Assembly: GCF_002797435.1 (NCBI RefSeq)
Contig: NZ_PGEN01000001.1
Location: 3,160,501-3,224,500, forward strand
Reading direction: 5' to 3'
Source of the DNA: Sphingomonas koreensis
GTDB taxonomy: Bacteria; Pseudomonadota; Alphaproteobacteria; Sphingomonadales; Sphingomonadaceae
Length of the DNA: 64,000 bases
Below the pieces are notes generated by a model that was given only the letters and a program-made list of their open reading frames with translations, ran no database searches and was not told the DNA's origin. Positions 16,677 through 25,957 of this stretch are shown piece after piece; the first letter of the stretch is position 1, and the number at the start of each line of letters is the position of its first letter. A program made the position numbers and the translations under genes.

Positions 16677-17176
16677 GTGGCGCGCGGTGACCTCCTGTCT
16701 CGACCGAAACACACGCGATGACCCAAATTCGGGATAGGTAATTGTGGTACATTAGCATTGAAGATGGAGTCTTCAGCGATATCCGTTACCGAGCGAGTCG
16801 CTGAGATGCGCGTTTGCACCGCAAATGGTGATTGGGACCCAAGCGCCGACAGCCCTTGCGATAGGCTGGAGGGAAGGCTGACCGCTCCAGTTCGAGCGCC
16901 GAGTTGCTAAATCGCTGAACGGGCTTATCCTTCCGTTCGCGTCGTCGGCACGACGGCGCCGAGGCGTGAGAACCTCGCTTGAGAAGCCATGGTCTCGCAC
17001 GGCGCATTGCCGGGTGGCCGTCGCACATGTCCAGGCCGCATGCGGCTAAAGGCGTCGGCGCGTGTCTCAAGCATGTTCTCAACACCCGGCTTTCGCCGGC
17101 TCCGCCTCGAAAAAGCGGAGCGGCATATGGCGAGGTTTCAGCTTCCAATCCGGTTCCGTCGGCAGACGGAGGCACC
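16677..17176. other. 500-base intergenic region at the edge of the metal island
   Basis: I see no convincing gene. The first ~150 bases are AT-richer than the surroundings and continue the unusual 3' end of the TolC-like gene. Closer to the sigma factor gene are two stem-loops: CCGGC/GCCGG at 17086-17099 and GCTCCGC/GCGGAGC at 17099-17121. The second half probably contains the promoter and leader of the sigma factor gene. Confidence 0.5.
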
Positions 17177-17761
17177 ATGCTCGAGCGCATGAGGCTGGCG
17201 CGCGAGCTTCCCGGCGGCATCGGCGAGAGCGAGCCGCTGCCGCCCGAGGATCGCGTCGTTCCGACGGTCACCGGCCGGCTCGAGACGCTGTTTCGCGAGC
17301 ACCGGCCGCGGCTGCTCCGCTTCCTGTCGCGTCGGACCACCAACGACACCGCCGAGGACCTGACCCAGCAGGCGTTCGTCCGTCTCGCGGCGCTCGACCA
17401 GAACGTCGTCGATCGGCTCGAGAGCCCCGAGGCCTATCTGCACCGGACCGCGGTGAATCTCCTGAAGGACGAGGCCAAGGCTGCCGCGCGCCATGCCGCG
17501 CATCTGCATGTCTGCGTGGACGACGTCGCCATCATGGGGCCAGATCAGATCGCCGCGCTCGAAGCGCGGGATATGCTCGCGCGGCTCGAAGCTGCTATGC
17601 TGCGATTGAAGCCGCGGACACGGGAGATCTTCTTGGCGCATCGAATCGACGGCTATAGCTATGCCGAGATCGCAGCCCGGACCGGGCTCGGGATCAAGGC
17701 GGTCGAGAAGCATATGAGCCGTGCCATCGCCCATATCGACGGCCATTCGTCGCTCCGATGA
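17177..17761 (+). CDS. ECF-subfamily sigma factor, FecI-like
   Basis: This protein is about 194 aa. ATG 17177 is chosen because GGAGG sits 5 bases upstream; the frame is open earlier but without such a site. Region 2 is LETLFREHRPRLLRFLSRRT..AEDLTQQAFVRL. Region 4 is LKPRTREIFLAHRIDGYSYAEIAARTGLGIKAVEKHMSRAI. It directs RNA polymerase to the genes of its own cell-surface signalling system. Its stop overlaps the FecR start (17758-17761). Its likely target is the TonB receptor and isopeptidase operon immediately downstream. Confidence 0.92.
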   Translation: MLERMRLARELPGGIGESEPLPPEDRVVPTVTGRLETLFREHRPRLLRFLSRRTTNDTAEDLTQQAFVRLAALDQNVVDRLESPEAYLHRTAVNLLKDEAKAAARHAAHLHVCVDDVAIMGPDQIAALEARDMLARLEAAMLRLKPRTREIFLAHRIDGYSYAEIAARTGLGIKAVEKHMSRAIAHIDGHSSLR

Positions 17762-18744
17762 CCGTACCGGCCGGGGAGGATCAGGCTACGGCACGCGCGC
17801 GGCAGGAGGCCGCCGACTGGTTCGCGCGGCTGCGCGCGGGTGCGAGCGAAGCCGAGCTGGCCGCGTTCGCGGCATGGCGCGCCGACGCCCTGAACAGCGA
17901 GACCTATGACCGGCTCGCACGGCAATGGGAACAATTCAGCTTCCTTGCCAATACCAGCCTCGGCCGGGGTCGCGACCTCTCCCGCGCCAGCGTCTGGCAC
18001 CGGCAGCCGATCGTGCGCGTCGCGGCGGTCGCCGCCCTTCTGGTGCTGATCGTCGGCAGCGGCCTGTTGCTGCGGGTCGGCATGCAACCGGACCCGGCAG
18101 CGGCGCCGGTCGCTTATGCCAGCAACGCCGATGCGGTTCGGACCGTGACGCTGGCGGACGGCTCGCGGGTCACGCTCGATCGGGGCAGCGCCGTGCGGGT
18201 CGCCTATAGTGCGTCCCAGCGCCAGCTCGAGCTTCTCAAGGGACGTGCGCGGTTCGATGTCGCGCATGATAGCGCTCGGCCGTTCGCGGTGCGCGCGGAC
18301 GGCGGGACGGTCATCGCGCATGGGACGATCTTCGACGTCGCGCTCCGCCCGGGGCTTGTCCGCGTCGTCCTGTTGCGCGGTTCGGTCGAGGTCCGTCCCG
18401 ACCCGGTGATCGCACGCGGCGCGCCGGGCCGGATGCTCGTGCCGGGCCAAGCATCGGTCTATGCACCTGGCAAGGCGCCTTCGCCGCCGGTCGCCGCCGA
18501 TCCCGCCGACACCGCCTGGCCGGGAGCCATGCTCTCGTTCGAGGCAACGCCGCTGCGCGAGGCGGTTGCCGGGTTCAACCGCCGCAACGCCGTCAAGCTG
18601 GTGCTGGGCTCCGAGCGGATCGGAACCCTCCGGATCACCGGCGCCTTCGCTGCCGACGATCCGGCAGGGTTCGCCGAAGCAGCGGCGGCAATGTTCCAGC
18701 TCGATCTTCGCCGCCAGCCCGACGCATCGCTCTCGCTGCACTAG
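17758..18744 (+). CDS. FecR-family anti-sigma factor / signal transducer
   Basis: This 328-aa single-pass protein has an N-terminal cytoplasmic domain (about 1-80) with the DUF4880-type ADWFARLRAGASEAELAAFAAWR helix pair that binds the sigma factor. One membrane helix follows (about 86-106). The periplasmic FecR domain contains VTLADGSRVTLDRGSAVRV, and the C-terminal domain senses the receptor STN domain. It overlaps the sigma factor gene upstream and precedes the TonB receptor by 89 bases. Together they form an outside-to-inside signalling relay. Confidence 0.92.
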   Translation: MTVPAGEDQATARARQEAADWFARLRAGASEAELAAFAAWRADALNSETYDRLARQWEQFSFLANTSLGRGRDLSRASVWHRQPIVRVAAVAALLVLIVGSGLLLRVGMQPDPAAAPVAYASNADAVRTVTLADGSRVTLDRGSAVRVAYSASQRQLELLKGRARFDVAHDSARPFAVRADGGTVIAHGTIFDVALRPGLVRVVLLRGSVEVRPDPVIARGAPGRMLVPGQASVYAPGKAPSPPVAADPADTAWPGAMLSFEATPLREAVAGFNRRNAVKLVLGSERIGTLRITGAFAADDPAGFAEAAAAMFQLDLRRQPDASLSLH

Positions 18745-18760
18745 GCACACGCAAAAGCCG

Positions 18761-18786
18761 TAGGGTAATTCCCGCCCGCGTCGTTT
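18761..18786 (+). promoter_or_regulatory. candidate ECF-dependent promoter for the TonB receptor/isopeptidase operon
   Basis: In the 89-base gap between fecR and the receptor gene, TAGGGTAATTCCC is followed by CGTCGTTT. A GG(T/A)AAT block and a TCGTTT block resemble the -35 and -10 of FecI-type promoters, but the spacing is shorter than for E. coli FecI. This is a weak call based on position. A good ribosome-binding site (GGGGAGGAAG) precedes the receptor ATG. Confidence 0.3.
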
Positions 18787-18833
18787 CCGCACCGAATGGC
18801 ACCAGCAAGGATGCCGGATGGGGAGGAAGACAT

Positions 18834-21401
18834 ATGCGGGGTATGACGGGACTATTGGCACTTTGCCTGAGCGGTACGGTGCTGGTCGCCACGGGTTCGA
18901 GTGTTGCCCGCGCACAGGCGATCGAACGGCAAAGCTATGACCTTCCCGCCCAACCGCTCGCGCGCTCGATTCAGGCAGTCGTTGCGGCAACGGGCCAAAG
19001 CATCGTCGCGCCGACCGACCTGATCGCCGGCCACAGGGCACCGGCCTTGAAGGGGATGCTCTCGATCGACGAGGCGCTCGATCGGCTGCTTGCAGGTTCG
19101 GGCTTGCAGGCACGGCGCTCAGGTGCGGCCTTCGTCATCGCGCCGGCCACGCCGCAGGCACTCGCGGCACCGGCCGAAGCGCAGGAGGCGATCACGATCA
19201 CCGGCAGCCGCATTCGCGGAGCGCCCACCGCATCGACGACAATCCAGGTGACGCGCGAGGAGGCGCGCAATGCCGGGCAGGCGACGCTCGTCGAGATCGC
19301 GCGCAGCTTGCCCCAGAATTTTGGCGGCGGCCAGAATCCGGGCGTCGGCTTCAACGTGCCCGAGACCAACGGCGCGGATGTGGGCGGCGGTGCCTCGATC
19401 AATCTGCGCGGGCTCGGCGGCGACGCGACCTTGACGCTGCTCAACGGGCATCGCCTGTCGTACAATGCGGCGAAGCAATCCGTGGACATTTCCGGCATCC
19501 CGCTCGGAGCGGTCAGCCGGATCGACGTGGTTCCCGACGGCGCGTCGGCGCTGTTCGGTTCGGACGCGGTCGCCGGTGTCGTCAACATCCTGTTGCGGCG
19601 GGACCTTGAGGGCGTGGAGACCAGCGCGCGGCTCGGCATCCCCACCGATGGCGGCGGGTTCAGCCAGACCTATGGCGCCACCGCAGGGACGACATGGCGG
19701 TCGGGCAATGCCCTGCTCGCCTATGAATATGGCAGCAACGATGCGATCCTCGCGCGCCAGCGCGACTATGCCGCGACACGCTCGCCCGGACTCACCCTCT
19801 TTCCCGCGCAGCGGCGCCACAGCCTTCTCGCTTCAGCTGAGCAGGATTTGGTGCCGGATCTCCGATTCGCCATGGACGGCCTGTTCAACAAGCGCTGGAC
19901 GAACCTGACTTATCCGCTCGCCGCCGGCGGCGATCTCTCCGTGGCCCGGGGCAAGACGCAATCGACCGCGCGCGCCTGGGGCGTCTCGCCCTCGCTGACC
20001 TGGTCGCTGCCGGAGGGCTGGAGCACGATGCTCTCCGCCACCTATGGCGAGGATCGGGTCGATTATGGCGGCTACAGCTTCCAGGGCGGCGTGCTGTCGG
20101 TCAACACCGGTGGCTACTATATCAACCGCGCGCGCTCGATCGAGCTCTCGGCGAACGGCCGGCTGTTTGCGCTGCCCGGCGGCCCGGTCAGGATCGCGCT
20201 TGGCGCTGGCCATCGGCAGATCGACTTTCGCCGCTTCACCGGCATCAACGGCACCCAGAATATCGACCAGTCCCAGGCCGACACCTACGGCTTTGGCGAA
20301 CTGAGCCTGCCGCTGGTGTCGCCCGGCCAGGCGATCCCGCTCGTTCACAGCCTCGTACTCAGCGCGGCGGTCCGCTACGAAGCCTATCGCCGGATCGGCG
20401 ACGTCGCGACGCCCAAATTCGGCCTGATCTTCGCGCCGCATCCCGATATCACCCTCAAGGCGAGCTGGGGGAAGAGCTTCCGGGCGCCGACGCTCTACCA
20501 GCAATACCAGCCCCAGACCTTGTACCTGACGCGCACCGCAACCGTGGGAGGGCAAGGCTATCCCGCCACGGCAACGGCATTGCTGCTGCTCGGCGGCAAT
20601 CCCGGCCTCGCGCCGGAGCGATCGACCAACTGGTCGGCAACGCTGGAACTGCGCCCGCGCTTCCTCGACGGCGTGCGCCTCGAGCTGACCTATTTCTCGG
20701 TGCGGTACCGCGACCGCATCGTCACGCCGATCCCGTCCTTTGCGACGGCGCTGCGCGACGCGGGCTATGCCAGCTTCGTCACGCTCAACCCCTCGACCGC
20801 CGAGCAGGCGGCGACCATCGCCGGCGCCAGCACATTCACCAACCTGACCGGGGGCGCCGCGTACGACCCGGCGAACGTCGTGGCCTTGGTGCGCAACACC
20901 AGCGTCAATGCCGGCCGGCAGTCGGTGCACGGTATCGATGCCTTGCTGCGCTATTCCGGCGATCTTGGCGGGGGAAGACTCTCCGCCTCGGCCAATGCCG
21001 CCTGGCTCGACAGCGAGCAGCAGATCGGGCCGGCGCTCCCGATCACTCAGCTGGCAGGCACGATCTTCAACCCGCCGCACCTGCGCTTGCGCGGCGATCT
21101 TGGTTGGTCGATCGGCGGGGTGACGATCACCGGCAATGTCACCCATATCGGCCCGGTCGTCGACAACCGGACGGCGCCCGCGGCCCGCATCGCCGGGATG
21201 ACCCCGATCGATCTCACCCTGCGCTACCGGGCGGATAGCGGACCGCTGCGCGGCTTCGACCTGATCGCGTCGGTCCAGAACCTGTTCAACGCCAAACCGT
21301 CCCCGATCGCGACGTCGCTCTTCTACGACACCCCCTATGACTCGACCAACTATTCCCCGCTCGGACGCTTCGTCAGCCTGTCGGTGACCAGGAAATGGTG
21401 A
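18834..21401 (+). CDS. TonB-dependent outer-membrane receptor with STN signalling domain (lasso locus)
   Basis: This 855-aa receptor has a signal peptide ending VARAQ. An STN domain (about 36-105; YDLPAQPLARSIQAVVAATGQ..VAPTDLI) can contact FecR. A TonB box (EAITITGSR, about 119) precedes a plug domain (VDISGIPLGAVSRIDVVPDGASALFGSDAVAGVVNI) and a 22-strand barrel ending VTRKW. It probably imports the lasso peptide or its metal complex and signals its presence through FecR and the sigma factor; the substrate is inferred from position. It overlaps the isopeptidase gene by 7 bases. Confidence 0.92.
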   Translation: MRGMTGLLALCLSGTVLVATGSSVARAQAIERQSYDLPAQPLARSIQAVVAATGQSIVAPTDLIAGHRAPALKGMLSIDEALDRLLAGSGLQARRSGAAFVIAPATPQALAAPAEAQEAITITGSRIRGAPTASTTIQVTREEARNAGQATLVEIARSLPQNFGGGQNPGVGFNVPETNGADVGGGASINLRGLGGDATLTLLNGHRLSYNAAKQSVDISGIPLGAVSRIDVVPDGASALFGSDAVAGVVNILLRRDLEGVETSARLGIPTDGGGFSQTYGATAGTTWRSGNALLAYEYGSNDAILARQRDYAATRSPGLTLFPAQRRHSLLASAEQDLVPDLRFAMDGLFNKRWTNLTYPLAAGGDLSVARGKTQSTARAWGVSPSLTWSLPEGWSTMLSATYGEDRVDYGGYSFQGGVLSVNTGGYYINRARSIELSANGRLFALPGGPVRIALGAGHRQIDFRRFTGINGTQNIDQSQADTYGFGELSLPLVSPGQAIPLVHSLVLSAAVRYEAYRRIGDVATPKFGLIFAPHPDITLKASWGKSFRAPTLYQQYQPQTLYLTRTATVGGQGYPATATALLLLGGNPGLAPERSTNWSATLELRPRFLDGVRLELTYFSVRYRDRIVTPIPSFATALRDAGYASFVTLNPSTAEQAATIAGASTFTNLTGGAAYDPANVVALVRNTSVNAGRQSVHGIDALLRYSGDLGGGRLSASANAAWLDSEQQIGPALPITQLAGTIFNPPHLRLRGDLGWSIGGVTITGNVTHIGPVVDNRTAPAARIAGMTPIDLTLRYRADSGPLRGFDLIASVQNLFNAKPSPIATSLFYDTPYDSTNYSPLGRFVSLSVTRKW

Positions 21402-23515
21402 GCAGGTACAAGCTGCTCGCCGGCATGCTGCTGGTGACGACGCCTCCGGCATGGGCTGATTGTGCCGACATGCTGCCGAACGCCGCCGAAGCGCGCGCGC
21501 CGCAGCGCCTGCTCGAAGCCAGCGACCTGATCGAGCTGCGCGATATCGGCATGCCCGATCCGTCCTATTTCTTCCTGCCGAGCCCGCTCGCCGTGTCACC
21601 GGACGGCAGGTCGATCGCGCTGGTGCTCAGCCGGGGCGATCTGGCCACAAATGGCTATTGCCGGGCGCTGGTGGTGATCGCCGCGCGCGGCGCGGCGGCC
21701 CCGCGCGTCGTCGATCGGGGTGGTGAGATGATCACTGCCATCGACGTCAAGCGCGGGCTGTTCGTCAACACCGGCTTTCCCGACCTGGTGGTACCTGCCT
21801 GGTCGCCCGATGGTCGATGGATCGCCTATCTCAAGCGGATCGACGGCGTCACCCAGCTGTGGCGCGCGCGCGCCGATGGCGGCGGGTCCGCTGCGGTCAC
21901 CCGGTCGGCGGTGGATGTCGAGCGCTGGGCCTGGGCACCGAATGGCCGCGATCTGCTCTATGCCAGCCGGCCCGGCATCGCCGAGGCGCGCCGTGCGCTC
22001 GATCGCGAAGCTATGTCGGGCTATCTCTACGATGCGCGGGTCCGGCCGAACCCCGGCCCCCGTCCGCAGCTGCGCGAAGCGGACGTGCCGCAAATCGTGT
22101 TCCTGGTTGATCCCGAGCGTGGCGAGACCCGCGCGGCGACCGCCGGGGAGGCAGCGGCACTACCGCCCGACCCGCCCGGCGGATCCCAAGCCGAAGCCGT
22201 CGCCATGTCGCGCGACGGCCAACGTGCCTGGACCGAACGCGAGGATGCGGGGCCGCTCAGCCCGTTGCGCATCTGGGTGGCCGATCGCACCGGCCGCAAG
22301 CAACCCTGTGCAGCGGTGGCCTGCCGCGACGGCATCGTCAATCTCTGGTGGCAGGCGGACGGGTCGTTGCTGTTCCTGCGCCGCGAGGGCTGGGCCAAGG
22401 GGCGTATGGCACTCTACCGCTGGCGCCCGGGCAGCCACACCGTCCGGCGCCTTCTCGCCAGTCCGGCCTGGCTCACCGGCTGCACCTGGCGCGACGCACA
22501 GCTCTATTGTGTCGCAGAGGATTCGGTGACGCCGCGCCGGGTGGTAGCGATCGATCCGGCCAGTGGCCGGCAATCCCTGCTGTTCGACCCCAATCCGGGT
22601 TTCGCGCGGCTGCGGCTCGGCAAGGTCCAGCGGCTGACCTGGCAAAGCGAACCCGGCATGCCCGCCTGGGGCGATCTCGTCCTGCCGCCGGATGCGGTAC
22701 CGGGCGAGAAACTGCCGTTGGTGATCGTCCAATATCATAGCGACGGCTTCCTGCGCGGGGGGACCGGCGATGCGCACCCGATCTTCCTGCTCGCCGCCCA
22801 TGGTTTCGCGGTGCTGAGCTTCGAACGGCCGGCGGTCGAGAGCACCGCCTATCCCGGGCTGAAGACGATCGACGCGATCATCGCCGCCATGACCAAAGAC
22901 TGGGGGGAACGCAGAAGCGTGCTGGCCTCGCTGCTCGCCGGGGTCGATCGCACGATCGCGCTGGGCGTCGCGGACCCCGCGCGCATCGGGATCACCGGCC
23001 TCAGCGACGGCGCCTCGACCGTGAACTACGCGCTGATCAATTCCGACCGCTTTGCTGCCGCCGTGGTCAGCACCTGCTGCGAGGATCCCAAGACGGTGAT
23101 GACCTATGGCGGAACCGCCTGGGCCGACTGGAATCGCGCGGTCCGCCGCTATCCGCTGGCGAGCGAGGACGGCACCGCCTTCTGGAAGCCGATGGCGCTG
23201 TCGCTCAATGCCGACCGGATCGAGACGCCGCTCCTCATGCAGCTCGCCGACAGCGAGTATCTGCTCGCGCTCGAGGCGTTCACCGCGCTGCGCGAGAAGC
23301 GCAAGCCGGTCGAGATGCATGTCGCGCCGGGCGAATATCATACCCGGACCCAGCCGTTGCACCGGCTCGCCGAATATCAACGCGATGTCGACTGGTTCGG
23401 CTTCTGGCTGCAGGGGCGCGAGGATCCCGATCCCGCCAAGCACGCGCAATATACGCGCTGGCGCGCGCTGCGGGACGCACGTCCGAACCTGCCCGCAGTG
23501 CCGGCGCGGCGCTAG
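21395..23515 (+). CDS. lasso-peptide isopeptidase, prolyl oligopeptidase (S9) fold, Atxe2-like
   Basis: This 706-aa protein has a signal peptide (cleavage near PPAWADC) and a beta-propeller with SPDGR-type blades (LAVSPDGRSIAL, PAWSPDGRWIAYL). A C-terminal alpha/beta-hydrolase domain follows, with triad Ser537 (GLSDGAS), Asp619 (LADSEY) and His649 (GEYHTR). Isopeptidases of this class cut the Gly1-Asp/Glu bond that closes the lasso ring and linearise the peptide after import; they are found beside proteobacterial lasso genes, as here. It overlaps the receptor gene, and its stop codon overlaps the convergent cyclase gene at a CTAG. Confidence 0.9.
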   Translation: MVSRYKLLAGMLLVTTPPAWADCADMLPNAAEARAPQRLLEASDLIELRDIGMPDPSYFFLPSPLAVSPDGRSIALVLSRGDLATNGYCRALVVIAARGAAAPRVVDRGGEMITAIDVKRGLFVNTGFPDLVVPAWSPDGRWIAYLKRIDGVTQLWRARADGGGSAAVTRSAVDVERWAWAPNGRDLLYASRPGIAEARRALDREAMSGYLYDARVRPNPGPRPQLREADVPQIVFLVDPERGETRAATAGEAAALPPDPPGGSQAEAVAMSRDGQRAWTEREDAGPLSPLRIWVADRTGRKQPCAAVACRDGIVNLWWQADGSLLFLRREGWAKGRMALYRWRPGSHTVRRLLASPAWLTGCTWRDAQLYCVAEDSVTPRRVVAIDPASGRQSLLFDPNPGFARLRLGKVQRLTWQSEPGMPAWGDLVLPPDAVPGEKLPLVIVQYHSDGFLRGGTGDAHPIFLLAAHGFAVLSFERPAVESTAYPGLKTIDAIIAAMTKDWGERRSVLASLLAGVDRTIALGVADPARIGITGLSDGASTVNYALINSDRFAAAVVSTCCEDPKTVMTYGGTAWADWNRAVRRYPLASEDGTAFWKPMALSLNADRIETPLLMQLADSEYLLALEAFTALREKRKPVEMHVAPGEYHTRTQPLHRLAEYQRDVDWFGFWLQGREDPDPAKHAQYTRWRALRDARPNLPAVPARR

Positions 23516-25257
23516 CCGGGCCAGCACCGGCTCCACGCCTCAGCATCGACCAGCCGCAGGATGCGGACATGGCCGGAGCCGCGGACCGGACGCGGGTCGT
23601 CGAGATATGCCGCCAGCGCATCGCAGTCGAGCAACCCGTGTCCGGCGAGATTGCCGTCGAGCAGCAGCCTGCGGATCTGTTGGCGCCGGCTCTCAAAGAG
23701 CGCGACGAGGAAGGCATCGGGCGAGCCCTTCGACCTGCGCCAAGCGACCTGTTCGGGCAGCGTCGCCTCGAAGGCGCGGCGCGCGACGGCGCGATTGCAA
23801 CCGCGCTCGAACCACAGCCAGGTCGGGATGCGCAGGCAGAGCTCGACCACCGGTTGGGCGAGCAGCGGGTAGAGGAAACGGCGCGCCGCACAGGGATCGC
23901 TGTCCTCCGTCAGATATTGCGGCCCGAGCAGCAAGGCGACATGCGCGGCCTTGCCCGGCAGCACCGTCGCCGGAGGCTCCAGCCAGGGATGCCGCGACGC
24001 CGCCCGCGCCCGCGCGGCGGTTCCGGCCGACAGAAAGCCGGTGTCGATGTCCAGCGGCGGCGGCCGATGCTGCCACGACCGCAGCCATGCCTTGCGCCGG
24101 ACGGTCCACACGCTGGTGTCGCAAAGCGCGGCGATCTCGCGCGCCAGCCGGCGATACATAGGGCCGTCCGCCAGTCCGGCACGGCAGTCGAGCAGCGGCA
24201 GCACCGATTGCAGCGAACAGAAGATATTGTCGCCCCCGCCGCCACTCAGCACGGCATCGGCGCCTTCCTTGCCGGCGACGAGATGCGCCTGGCGCCGGGC
24301 TTCATATTCGAAGGCCCGCGATGCCGGCCGGGGCAATCCGGCCGCGGCAGAGGTTTCGAGATCGACGCCGTCCAGCTGGAACAGGCGTTCGGCGAGCGGA
24401 ACGCCGAGCCGATCGCAGACCGCGCGGGCATAGCGGCGCTCGTCGCCGGCGGGATCATCGGTGCTGATATTGGCGCAGCGCAGATCGAGCCCGCGCGCCG
24501 CAGCGCTCGCGGCGATGATCGAGGAATCGAGGCCCCCGGACAGCATCAGCACGCTGCGCGTCAGGGTGGATCCGCGCGCACCGACCGCCGCGAGGATCTC
24601 GCCATGGAGCCGCTTTACGGCTTCCCTGCCGTCCGCGAGTGCGCGTGCAGGGTCGGCGAAGGTCCAGGGCGACCAGAGGGTCGTCACGCAGGGTCCGGCT
24701 TCGCCGAAGCGGATCTGCTCGCCGCCCCGCAATTCGCCGAGCCCGGACAGGCAGGTCGCAGCGCTTCGGACGCGCGGGGCGCAGAGGAAGTCGCCGAGCG
24801 CAGGCCAGTCGAGGCGCGGACGGAAGCCGCCGAAGCGCTCGAGCAGCGCCACGTCCGACGCGACCGCATAGCCCTGGGCGGACGGCGCATGGAAACAGGG
24901 CAGTTCACCGAATGGCGCGCGCACCAGCGCGACCGAATTTTGGTCCGTGTCCGCGACAATCGCGACATAGCCGCCCCAATGGCCACGGACGAGCCCGGCC
25001 GCGCCATTCGCCCGAAGCGTCGCGGCTGAGGACGCGGAAAATGCGTCGAGACGATGGGACCGGCCGAGGGCGAACAGCGGACCGATCACAAGACCATCGT
25101 CCGCAATCGGCACGAGCATCGCATCGCGCTCGGCGACCACGAGGCACCCCGGCCGGTCGAGCGCGATCCGCCAACCTGGGTCGGCAAGCGCCGCATGCCG
25201 GACCGCATCGGCCCGTGCGGCATCGCCACCGATCGCCGCGAAATACCGGTTACCCAT
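23512..25257 (-). CDS. lasso peptide cyclase (C protein), asparagine-synthetase-like
   Basis: This 581-aa protein starts at ATG 25257, which overlaps the stop of the B gene. The N-terminal ~200 residues form a glutaminase-like domain but start MGNRY without the catalytic Cys2, so amidotransfer from glutamine is not expected. The synthetase domain carries the pyrophosphate loop LSGGLDSS (239-246) and GGGGDNIFC. It activates the side chain of the ring Asp with ATP and joins it to the Gly1 amine. Order A-B-C and convergence with the isopeptidase match known proteobacterial lasso clusters. Confidence 0.93.
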   Translation of the reverse strand: MGNRYFAAIGGDAARADAVRHAALADPGWRIALDRPGCLVVAERDAMLVPIADDGLVIGPLFALGRSHRLDAFSASSAATLRANGAAGLVRGHWGGYVAIVADTDQNSVALVRAPFGELPCFHAPSAQGYAVASDVALLERFGGFRPRLDWPALGDFLCAPRVRSAATCLSGLGELRGGEQIRFGEAGPCVTTLWSPWTFADPARALADGREAVKRLHGEILAAVGARGSTLTRSVLMLSGGLDSSIIAASAAARGLDLRCANISTDDPAGDERRYARAVCDRLGVPLAERLFQLDGVDLETSAAAGLPRPASRAFEYEARRQAHLVAGKEGADAVLSGGGGDNIFCSLQSVLPLLDCRAGLADGPMYRRLAREIAALCDTSVWTVRRKAWLRSWQHRPPPLDIDTGFLSAGTAARARAASRHPWLEPPATVLPGKAAHVALLLGPQYLTEDSDPCAARRFLYPLLAQPVVELCLRIPTWLWFERGCNRAVARRAFEATLPEQVAWRRSKGSPDAFLVALFESRRQQIRRLLLDGNLAGHGLLDCDALAAYLDDPRPVRGSGHVRILRLVDAEAWSRCWPG

Positions 25258-25919
25258 CACACCACCAGGATCGGCGTGAAGTCGCGGACCGCATCCACCC
25301 GGTCGTTGACCACCAGGTCTTGCCACTGCACCCAGGCATGGGCCGCAAATGGCTGCAGCTTCACCGCCAGCACCAGCTCGGCCCGCACGCCCGCAGCAAG
25401 CAGCCGATCGGTCACTGCCAGCGACCGGGGCAGACATTGGTCATGCGTCGTCGCGATCGCGCGCAGCTGCGCGAAGGCCGCCGCGCCGCGCGCCAGCGTC
25501 TCCCGTTCCGATCGTATGGTCTTGAGACGCGCCTTGCGGGCCTGGAGCCGGGCGACCGCCGCATGCAGGCCGAACAGCCGCAAGCGCAGCGGCGCGTGAA
25601 GTAGTGCCGTCCCGGCCAACAGGGTCTGGAGCGGGCGCACCGGGGTCGGCGCCGCGTCGAGCAGACTGGCGCGCGCCTCGGTCACCGCCGGACAGGGCTG
25701 GAGGATGGATCCGGTGTCGCTGGCGCGCAAAATGCCCTGGTGCGCCAGACCCTCGAGGATCCGCATATCCTCAGGCCCGGACGATGCGGCGGCTAGCCGA
25801 TCAAAGCTGCGCTCGGCATCGTTCGCGAGGCAGAAATAGCGGTCGGCCCGCAGGTCGAGGAAGATCGTCCGGCCTGCCACATGGCAGAAGCTGATGCCGG
25901 GCTTGAGCGTATAGGCCAT
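25257..25919 (-). CDS. lasso leader peptidase with fused RRE domain (B protein)
   Basis: This 220-aa protein is called from ATG 25919. An alternative ATG at 25961 overlaps the precursor stop but would translate through a perfect hairpin. The first ~80 residues are the PqqD-like RRE that binds the leader (ISFCHVAGRTIFLDLRADRY). The C-terminal transglutaminase-like protease has Cys162 (HDQCLPRS), His194 (AAHAWVQW) and Asp206 (VVND), the usual triad. It cuts the leader before Gly1 of the core. The fused RRE-protease form is typical of proteobacterial lasso systems. Confidence 0.92.
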   Translation of the reverse strand: MAYTLKPGISFCHVAGRTIFLDLRADRYFCLANDAERSFDRLAAASSGPEDMRILEGLAHQGILRASDTGSILQPCPAVTEARASLLDAAPTPVRPLQTLLAGTALLHAPLRLRLFGLHAAVARLQARKARLKTIRSERETLARGAAAFAQLRAIATTHDQCLPRSLAVTDRLLAAGVRAELVLAVKLQPFAAHAWVQWQDLVVNDRVDAVRDFTPILVV

Positions 25920-25926
25920 GACGAAT

Positions 25927-25951
25927 GGCGCGCGGCCGGGGGCCGCGCGCC
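25927..25951 (-). terminator. perfect GC hairpin between lasso A and B genes (attenuator-like)
   Basis: GGCGCGCGGCC and GGCCGCGCGCC are exact 11-bp arms around a GGG loop, between the precursor stop (25958) and the preferred B start (25919). There is no T-tract. Hairpins at this place in lasso operons are thought to keep precursor mRNA above BC mRNA, by partial termination or by blocking 3' decay. Confidence 0.75.
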
Positions 25952-25957
25952 TGTCGA

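Noticed and set aside
19833..21599. 588-codon minus-strand open frame
   Set aside because: It is antisense to the TonB receptor, which has clear plug and barrel motifs.
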